15,052 nt of DNA from Myxococcales bacterium (lineage in GTDB: Bacteria; Myxococcota_A; Polyangia; Polyangiales; Polyangiaceae): NCBI GenBank assembly GCA_025362165.1, contig JANYHY010000307.1:1-15052 (forward strand), read 5' to 3'. The translations under genes and the position numbers were made by a program. This document shows, piece after piece, positions 9,879-15,052 of this stretch. The number at the start of each line of letters is the position of its first letter. Position 1 is the first letter of the stretch. Below the pieces are notes generated by a model. That model did not search any database, was not told the origin of the DNA, and was given only the letters and a program-made list of their open reading frames with translations.

Positions 9879-12806
9879 ATGACCAAGGAGGGCGCACCGC
9901 AGAACTCCAAGCCGACTGGCGCGGTCAGTCGAGCGCGTGAGGTGTTCGCGCAGTGGCTCGCACGCACGGGGGATTATCGAGTCGCCGCTCAGCGCGCGGG
10001 AGTGTCCGAGCGAACAGGACGTCGATGGAAGGCAGAGCCTTGTGCCCCGCTGGATTCTGGCGTCGCCGTAGTCGGCAGCAAGACGACAGTGCTCGGCGAG
10101 CCGACGCGCTTCATCGGACGCAACGGCGCGCTCGGCGCCATCCACAAGCTGTTCGCGGAGGGCGCGCGCATCGTGAGCGTGCTTGGCCCCGCAGGCATCG
10201 GCAAGACGCGCTTGGTGCTGCGCTACGCCGATCTCCACGCTTCCTCGTACCCAGGCGGTGTCTTCTTCTGCGACGTGAGCACGGCCACGAGCACGGACGC
10301 GCTGGTCGCCGCGATCGCAAAGACTCTCTCGGTGCAGCTCGCCTCGCGTGGCTCAGACGAAGATCGCGTCGCGCAGGTTGGTCACGCGCTCGCGTCGCGC
10401 ACGGACTCGCTGCTCGTGCTCGACAACCTCGAGCAGGTCGTGTCGGTCGCCGCTCCTCTGGTCGGCGCGATCGCGGGCAAGGCGGCGCGCACGGCGCTGT
10501 TGCTCACGAGCCGCGTGCAGCTACGGACACAAGGAGAGGTCGCGTGGCACGTGGAGGCGCTCGCCACTCCGCACGGTGAGGTCACGGCGAAGGCGGCGCT
10601 CGCGAGCGAGGCTATCGAGCTGTTCGTGGATCGCGCGCAGCTGGTCCGCTCGGGCTATGTGCTCACGGACGCCGACGCGCCCATCGTCGCGCAGATCACT
10701 CAACGCCTCGACGGCAACGCGCTCGCGATCGAGCTGGCCGCGGCGCGAATGGGGATCCTCACGCCAGCCCAGATTTTAGCCCGTTTGGAGAAGCGCTTCG
10801 ATCTGCTCGTGGGAGGAGCGCGCGACGCTCCTACGCGGCAAGTGTCGATGCGCGCCGCGCTGGATGGGTCGTGGGATCTGTTGACCGAGCACGAACGAGC
10901 CGCGCTCGCGCAAGCGTCCGTGTTCGTCGGTGGGTTCTCTTTGGAGGCGGCGGAGCACGTGCTGTCGTTGGGCGATGGCGCCGCCGAGGTGCTCGACGTG
11001 CTCGAGTCGCTCCGTCAGAGCTCGCTGGTGCGCGCGCGGACAGGCGAGGGCAGCGAGGTGCGCTTCATGCTCTACGAGACCGTGCGCGACTACGCGCGCG
11101 AGCAGCTCGACAAGCAGCGCGACGAGAAACGCGATGGCGACGACGCTCGCAGGCGCTTCGCCAGGTATTTTCTCGAGCGAGCGCGAGAGTGGCAGAAGGC
11201 GGTCGATCGCGCAGGAGGCGCAGAGGTCCGAGCGCGCGCGACGACCGACATGGAGAACGTGCTCGCCGCTCACAGAGGCGCTGTGCTCGTGAAGGACGCG
11301 GCGCTCGCGTTCGACATCGCGCTCACCTTGGGGGCGCTCTTGCCCGGACGAAATCGAACAGAGCGAGACGTCTACGAGCGCACGCTGTCGCTCGAGACCC
11401 AAGACGAGGCGCGCGTCGTGCGCGTGCTCGCCGCGCGTGGAAACGCAGAGCGCGTCGCTGGAGACGTCGACGTCGCGAGGGCAACGTACGAGGAGGCGCT
11501 GGCCCGCAGCAAGCCGGTCAAGGATCCCGGTCTCTCTGCGCTCGCTTGGACGGGGCTCGGCGTCGTGCACCAGAACGCGGGTCGGCACCTCGATGCGATC
11601 GCGGCCTACGAAAAGGCACTGCCACTCGCCGAGCGCGCGAAGGACGAGGAGCTCGTTGGGCGCACGCTCGGGCACCTAGGCGTTGCTCATCGCGTCGTGC
11701 GTCATGACGAAGAGGCGATGGCGTACTCACAGCGCGCGTACGCGAGTCACAAGAAGACAGGCGCGACGCGGCTCCTCGCGGCCGAGGCGCTCGCGATGGG
11801 CACCGTGTACCAGCAACACGGCGAGCCGGAGCGCGCGCGACAGCGCTATGAAGAAGCGAGCGAGCTCACGCGCGGCGTGGGCGACGAGGGGCTCGAGGCG
11901 TCCGTGCTCGGAACGCTCGGCACGCTCTACGGCGAGCTCGGCGAGGTGGATCTCGCGCTCTCTCACTGCCAACAAGCGTACGACATCTCCGTTCGACTCG
12001 GCCTCAAGCGCCTCGAGGGTCTCGCCCTCGGAAACCTCGCAACCATCTATTTTCAGCTCAATCGCTTCGATGATGCGCGCACCTCGATGCAGCGCGCCGT
12101 TCAAGTGATCGAGGCCGCGGGCGACCAACTCCACCAGGGCATCTTCACCGCGCACCTCGCCGGGATCCTCGCAGCTCAAGGCGCGCTGAAGGACGCCGAG
12201 TCTCTCATCGTCGACGCGGAGAAGGTGCTCGCCAAGCGGGACCCTCACGCGTGGGGCCCTGCGGTCAGCTTGCAGCACGCGTGGATCGAGCTCGCGAAGG
12301 CCAAGCGCGCGTCGTCCGCCGCGGAGGCCGAGCGGTGGCGCGACAGCGTGCGCGTTCGCATCGAGAACATCCCGCACGAGGCGAGCGATGACGTGCGCGT
12401 GAACGTACGCATGCTCAGGCTCGCGCTCGCCGCGCCGATGGATTCGACGACCGATCTCGATCCGCACGCGCTCACGATCAGCGAGGACGCCGCGCTGGTG
12501 CGCACGCCGATCGGATCGCGCATCGAGCTCGATCGCAGGAGAAACGTGAGACTCGTGTTGAAGGCGCTGGTCGAGAGTCACGCGGCACGCAGAGGACTCC
12601 CGCTGAGCGTGGAGGATCTTCTCGCCGCGGGTTGGCCCGGCGAGAAGGTGTTGCGTGAAGCGGGCGCGAGCCGCGTGTACGTCGCGCTAGGCACGCTCCG
12701 AAAGCTCGGATTGCGAGACGCGATCAAGAGCCGAGACGGCGGATACCTGCTGGATCCAGAGCTCAAGGTCGTCGTGACCAAGCCCCTGGGATCGAAGACT
12801 CGCTAG
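9879..12806 (+). CDS. NB-ARC/AAA-type ATPase regulator with N-terminal HTH, TPR array and C-terminal winged helix (975 aa)
   Basis: Large STAND-type transcriptional regulator; such proteins bind NTP, oligomerise and switch transcription. Seen: an N-terminal helix-turn-helix-like block RVAAQRAGVSERTGRRWKAE (34-53). In the NTPase there is FIGRN (78-82), Walker A GPAGIGKT (103-110), Walker B LLVLDNLE (178-185), sensor LLTSR (198-202) and a GLPLA-like DGNALAIELAAAR (278-290). A helical domain follows, then tetratricopeptide-like repeats from about 505 to 800 (for example LGVAHRVVRHDEEAMAYSQR and LGTLYGELGEVDLALSHCQQ). Residues about 875-962 (LLAAGWPGEKVLREAGASRV, VYVALGTLRKLGLRDA, DGGYLLDP) form a winged-helix-like end that I know from polyangial regulators of this layout. 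Having possible DNA-binding modules at both ends is unusual. It is divergent from an orphan kinase; a functional link is possible but unproven. Ends in TAG inside a palindromic element. Confidence 0.9.
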   Translation: MTKEGAPQNSKPTGAVSRAREVFAQWLARTGDYRVAAQRAGVSERTGRRWKAEPCAPLDSGVAVVGSKTTVLGEPTRFIGRNGALGAIHKLFAEGARIVSVLGPAGIGKTRLVLRYADLHASSYPGGVFFCDVSTATSTDALVAAIAKTLSVQLASRGSDEDRVAQVGHALASRTDSLLVLDNLEQVVSVAAPLVGAIAGKAARTALLLTSRVQLRTQGEVAWHVEALATPHGEVTAKAALASEAIELFVDRAQLVRSGYVLTDADAPIVAQITQRLDGNALAIELAAARMGILTPAQILARLEKRFDLLVGGARDAPTRQVSMRAALDGSWDLLTEHERAALAQASVFVGGFSLEAAEHVLSLGDGAAEVLDVLESLRQSSLVRARTGEGSEVRFMLYETVRDYAREQLDKQRDEKRDGDDARRRFARYFLERAREWQKAVDRAGGAEVRARATTDMENVLAAHRGAVLVKDAALAFDIALTLGALLPGRNRTERDVYERTLSLETQDEARVVRVLAARGNAERVAGDVDVARATYEEALARSKPVKDPGLSALAWTGLGVVHQNAGRHLDAIAAYEKALPLAERAKDEELVGRTLGHLGVAHRVVRHDEEAMAYSQRAYASHKKTGATRLLAAEALAMGTVYQQHGEPERARQRYEEASELTRGVGDEGLEASVLGTLGTLYGELGEVDLALSHCQQAYDISVRLGLKRLEGLALGNLATIYFQLNRFDDARTSMQRAVQVIEAAGDQLHQGIFTAHLAGILAAQGALKDAESLIVDAEKVLAKRDPHAWGPAVSLQHAWIELAKAKRASSAAEAERWRDSVRVRIENIPHEASDDVRVNVRMLRLALAAPMDSTTDLDPHALTISEDAALVRTPIGSRIELDRRRNVRLVLKALVESHAARRGLPLSVEDLLAAGWPGEKVLREAGASRVYVALGTLRKLGLRDAIKSRDGGYLLDPELKVVVTKPLGSKTR

Positions 12807-12872
12807 TACCGCGATTCCGTCGAAACGACGGGTGCTGCGCACGAGCAGCTTCGCTGCAAATCGCGGCACTAG
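12803..12872. repeat. 70-nt cloverleaf-forming palindromic element
   Basis: The outer stem pairs 12803-12816 (CTAGTACCGCGATT) with 12859-12872 (AATCGCGGCACTAG): 13 of 14 positions pair. Inside, with junctions of 0-2 nt, are three perfect hairpins: CCGTCG-AAA-CGACGG (12817-12831), GTGC-TGC-GCAC (12832-12842) and GCAGC-TTC-GCTGC (12845-12857). Being palindromic, it can form on either strand. It has no tRNA T-loop, anticodon-loop or 7-nt loop features. The left CTAG contains the TAG stop of the TPR regulator gene. Confidence 0.85.
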
Positions 12873-12931
12873 ACGGTCTACTTGGGCTTCGCCCAAACCC
12901 AGAAATTCGCTCCCGCGAATTTCCTAGTGCC
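12865..12931. repeat. Second nested palindrome sharing the GGCACTAG/CTAGTGCC stem
   Basis: GGCACTAG (12865-12872), which also closes the cloverleaf to its left, can pair perfectly with CTAGTGCC (12924-12931). The enclosed sequence holds two perfect hairpins: TTGGGC-TTC-GCCCAA (12882-12896) and AAATTCGC-TCCC-GCGAATTT (12903-12922). The structure is therefore mutually exclusive with its two neighbours, which use the same 8-bp arms. Confidence 0.8.
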
Positions 12932-12958
12932 GTCGATTCAATAGAATCGAGGCACTAG
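12924..12958. repeat. 15-bp-stem hairpin at the end of the convergent gene
   Basis: CTAGTGCC plus TCGATTC (12924-12939, one bulged G at 12932) pairs with GAATCGA plus GGCACTAG (12944-12958) around an AATA loop. It contains the TAG stop of the minus-strand gene (12955-12957). It could act as a transcript-end hairpin for either direction, but no T run follows on either strand. Confidence 0.8.
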
Positions 12959-14223
12959 CCCTTTCCAGCGTCCACGGGTCCGTCGGTCGGCGCGTCCTTT
13001 GGAGCGTCGAGCGCTGCGTCGGTCCCTCCATCTCCTTGAGGGGCACACTCGACGAGCGGATCCACGTGCGCGAGATTTCCCGCCACGCTCTGAGATGCGG
13101 TGAAGCCAATGCCGACCGAGATGCCGTCGCAGGTCGTGTTCGGATCCGTGCGACCGTCCGCGAGCACGTCCAGGCCCGTGCTCAAGAAGTTCTGCATGAG
13201 CGTGTAGTTCGGGTCGGACTCGCAGAACCCGATCAGGCGAAATCCGAGCACGACGTCCTCCTTGCGCGCGCGCCCTGCGATCGTGCCGTCGTCGATCGCC
13301 CACGTCCCGTCCGCGGCCTTCTTCAGTCGACCCGCGACGACGCCCTTCGAGAACTTCAGTGGGAAAGCAGTCGCGAGCGCGCGGTGACCTGGGAACCAAA
13401 GCACTGTGTCCGTGGGCAGCTGCACGATGATGTATCCGTTCTTCACGAACGCGTCGGGATCCGCGAGCACAGCGTCAGGGAGGTTCGGTCCAGGAGTCTT
13501 GACCGTGACGGCGTCATCACTGATCAACCACGGCGAGTCCGCGGTGAAGCACGGGTGGTTGCGCCACGTCGGCTGCGAGCAATCCCACGGCAACGGGGCC
13601 ATCAATCCCGGAGATGGATAGAAGTCCACGCGCACATGATCGTCAGTGTCTTTGCCGTTGTACTTGGTAATCCGAATAATGAAGTTGTAATCGCCGCGAC
13701 AGAGAGCGCAGTTGAACGCCTCGTCATTCAAGCCGTATTTTCCGCCTACTTCGGGGATCGTGGAGGCTTGCCCCTCCAATTTTCCAAACGTATTATCGCG
13801 ACAGTAATTGCCATCTACGGGGATGGCGGCGCCGTTGGGTTTGCAGCTCACGATTGGGTTCGCTGTGTCGCATGTGGGAGAGGAAGTGCACGTGTTGTCC
13901 ACGTCCATGCCGAGGTCTTGCCAAGCGTTGCTGTTGGCGGTGCCGTCTGCGTTGCGCGAGCCCATTCGTAGCGCGCGGATGGCGAGATAGATGGGCGCGT
14001 CTTCGGTTGGGTCTGCGCTCTTGGGACGGTCGGCGACGGTCGGCATCTTCGCGCTGTAACAGCCCGCGCTCCCTGTGCCGCTCCACCACCCGATGCCGTC
14101 ACCCTGAGGCGCGGCGGCGTCTGGTCCTGACTTGACGAGGTCGGACGTGTAGATGTTGCAGAAGACGGTGAACAGCGCGGCGCCTGCGCTGACGAAGGCG
14201 GCGACCCTGGTGCTGGACCTCAC
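12955..14223 (-). CDS. Cysteine-rich exported protein with Asp/Ala/Pro tail, unknown function (422 aa)
   Basis: I recall similar proteins as uncharacterised families of Polyangia but know no function. Seen: an export signal VAAFVSAGAALFTVFC (7-22); the residue before C22 is Phe, which is a poor lipobox, so lipidation is doubtful. The mature part has a WWSG block (46-49) and 12 further cysteines (55, 112, 118, 127, 141, 172, 175, 215, 225, 334, 365, 393), an even number that fits disulfide pairing outside the cytoplasm. It also has conserved-looking blocks CRDNTFGKLE, FNCALCRGDYNFIIRI, VRVDFYPSPG and PCFTADSPW. It ends in a low-complexity tail TDAALDAPKDAPTDGPVDAG. The start is GTG at 14223, 9 nt after the methyltransferase stop, with no clear Shine-Dalgarno, suggesting co-transcription. 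The stop lies in a palindromic hairpin. Confidence 0.82.
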   Translation of the reverse strand: MRSSTRVAAFVSAGAALFTVFCNIYTSDLVKSGPDAAAPQGDGIGWWSGTGSAGCYSAKMPTVADRPKSADPTEDAPIYLAIRALRMGSRNADGTANSNAWQDLGMDVDNTCTSSPTCDTANPIVSCKPNGAAIPVDGNYCRDNTFGKLEGQASTIPEVGGKYGLNDEAFNCALCRGDYNFIIRITKYNGKDTDDHVRVDFYPSPGLMAPLPWDCSQPTWRNHPCFTADSPWLISDDAVTVKTPGPNLPDAVLADPDAFVKNGYIIVQLPTDTVLWFPGHRALATAFPLKFSKGVVAGRLKKAADGTWAIDDGTIAGRARKEDVVLGFRLIGFCESDPNYTLMQNFLSTGLDVLADGRTDPNTTCDGISVGIGFTASQSVAGNLAHVDPLVECAPQGDGGTDAALDAPKDAPTDGPVDAGKG

Positions 14224-14232
14224 GCGAGCAGA

Positions 14233-14904
14233 TTATCTGGCCTTCGTCGCGGTGACCAGGATAGCCGAGGGGAAACCTGGGAACACATCGCGCTCGGCGT
14301 TCGTGGTGAAACCGGCGCGCTCGAGCTTTCGCCAGATCGCAGGCCAGGTGAACGTCAGGTAGTACATGACGAACTCTGGCTTCAGGACGGCGTTTCGCGC
14401 GCGCATGACCGCGTTGAATCCGCGCGCCATCCACCAGCTCGGCTCGGTCACGCTAGGGATCTCGCTGGTGACGAACACAAAGCGTCCTCCGGGCACGAGC
14501 GCGCGGTAGATGCTCGCGATGAAGCGCGGTTCGTCGCGCTCCAAGATGTGACCGAACGCGCCCACGCACGTCACGAGGTCGAACTCTTCTCGGAAGGGCA
14601 TGTCGAGCGCGTCTCCGCGCACGAGCTCCACGCGCGCGTCTCCGGGTGCATCCGCGAGCCTATTTTTAGCCTCCGCGAGCATTCCCTGACTCTCGTCGAT
14701 GCCGACGACTCTCGACTCGCAGATCGCGCGGAGCCAACGCATCGCGGCTCCGGTGCCGCAGCACACGTCGAGCGCGGAGCGGACGGGTCCGATGCGATTG
14801 ACCATGGGTTGGAGGATCGCGTCAGGCGTGCGGAATGGAGTCTTGTCGAATTTGGGCGCGATCAGATCGTAGCCACGCTGCGTCGATGAGAGCGCTTGCT
14901 GCAT
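14233..14904 (-). CDS. Class I SAM-dependent methyltransferase (223 aa)
   Basis: Predicted soluble methyltransferase of unknown substrate. Seen: an N-terminal lead-in YDLIAPKFDKTPFRTPDAIL (12-31) that is typical before this fold, motif I ALDVCCGTGAAM (44-55), acidic VGIDES (67-72), GDALDMPF (97-104), motif-IV-like FDLVTCVGAFGHIL (108-121) and ALVPGGRFVFVTSE (135-148). ATG 14904 is preferred: a TTG start at 14949 would add 15 residues encoded only by the antisense of an inverted duplicate of this same gene. That duplicate (arm at 14908-15052) replaces whatever normally lies upstream, so the native promoter and possibly the true N-terminus cannot be judged. Ends 9 nt before the cysteine-rich exported protein gene, probably one transcript. 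Confidence 0.88.
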   Translation of the reverse strand: MQQALSSTQRGYDLIAPKFDKTPFRTPDAILQPMVNRIGPVRSALDVCCGTGAAMRWLRAICESRVVGIDESQGMLAEAKNRLADAPGDARVELVRGDALDMPFREEFDLVTCVGAFGHILERDEPRFIASIYRALVPGGRFVFVTSEIPSVTEPSWWMARGFNAVMRARNAVLKPEFVMYYLTFTWPAIWRKLERAGFTTNAERDVFPGFPSAILVTATKAR

Positions 14905-15052
14905 GAGTTCGACAAGACTCCATTCCGCACGCCTGACGCGATCCTGCAACCCATGGTCAATCGCATCGGTCCCGTCCGCTCCGCGCTCGACGTTTGCTGC
15001 GGCACCGGAGCCGCGATGCGTTGGCTCCGCGCGATCTGCGAGACGAGAGTCG
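14706..15052. repeat. Inverted repeat, two 145-bp arms with 57-bp spacer, reaching the window edge
   Basis: Bases 14706-14850 and 14908-15052 are reverse complements with 4 mismatches in 145 (about 97% identity) and no gaps. The left arm is residues 19-66 of the methyltransferase gene. The right arm continues to the last base of the window, so its true length is unknown. Confidence 0.93.
14908..15052 (+). other. Partial head-to-head duplicate of the methyltransferase coding sequence
   Basis: Read on the plus strand, this arm encodes FDKTPFRTPDAIL... through ALDVCCGTGAAMRW to the window edge with no stop. Against the minus-strand gene, three of the four differences are silent third-position changes (CTC/CTG, GGA/GGT, GTG/GTT) and one changes Ser to Thr (TCG/ACG). 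The N-terminal residues found in the other copy (about 18) are missing; upstream in frame only a TTG at 14896 could start it, after a TGA at 14887. It is either a real inverted paralogue, truncated at its 5' end, or a chimeric contig end. Confidence 0.6.

Noticed and set aside
9779..9967. 63-codon N-terminal extension of the histidine kinase
   Set aside because: It would cross the divergent promoter region and the start of the TPR regulator; the extension has no signal or domain character, while the ATG at 9778 precedes a normal kinase.
12803..12872. tRNA gene suggested by the cloverleaf
   Set aside because: The outer stem is twice the acceptor length, loops are 3 nt, there is no T-loop consensus, anticodon loop or CCA-proximal pattern.
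14155..14223. Lipobox in the cysteine-rich protein (FTVFC)
   Set aside because: Phe before Cys is not accepted in standard lipoboxes; a Sec signal with other cleavage is equally likely.

Overview
The window is GC-rich, tightly packed bacterial DNA. Gene content suggests a myxobacterium-like organism (Myxococcota, probably class Polyangia). The clues are a very large NB-ARC/TPR regulator with a C-terminal winged helix, an ECF sigma/anti-sigma pair with a YbgF-like tail, and lipoproteins. A cysteine-rich secreted protein ending in an Asp/Ala/Pro tail and an orphan histidine kinase point the same way. This is inferred from protein families; there is no rRNA or phylogenetic marker here.

Layout, left to right. 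(a) 36-2592, minus strand: a four-gene operon read sigma factor -> anti-sigma-like membrane protein -> propeller-like lipoprotein -> class I methyltransferase. It has overlapping or 4-nt junctions. (b) 2593-2856: an intergenic block holding a 57-bp tandem array of hairpin-forming repeats and a small terminator. (c) 2857-8397, minus strand: an operon read ArsR-methyltransferase fusion regulator -> metH -> outer-membrane-type beta-barrel protein. The first two genes overlap by ATGA. A promoter with a palindrome over its -10 box precedes the regulator. (d) 8474-9778, minus strand: an orphan six-TM histidine kinase. It is divergent from (e) 9879-12806, plus strand: a 975-residue NB-ARC/TPR regulator. 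(f) 12803-12958: a dense set of nested palindromes, including a 70-nt cloverleaf, lying between convergent genes and containing both of their stop codons. (g) 12955-14904, minus strand: a 12-cysteine exported protein preceded by a class I methyltransferase. (h) 14706-15052: a 145-bp inverted duplication of that methyltransferase running off the right edge. It is either a real head-to-head copy or a contig-end fold-back.

How the genes work together. The clearest unit is the methyl cycle: MetH regenerates methionine from homocysteine. The ArsR-methyltransferase fusion in front of it fits a SAH/SAM-responsive repressor (SahR-like logic). The ECF operon looks like an envelope-signal-controlled set. 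The most unusual material is non-coding: the 57-bp hairpin array, the nested palindromes at 12803-12958 and the inverted repeat at the edge. I found no CRISPR array, tRNA, rRNA, transposase or recognisable defence system.
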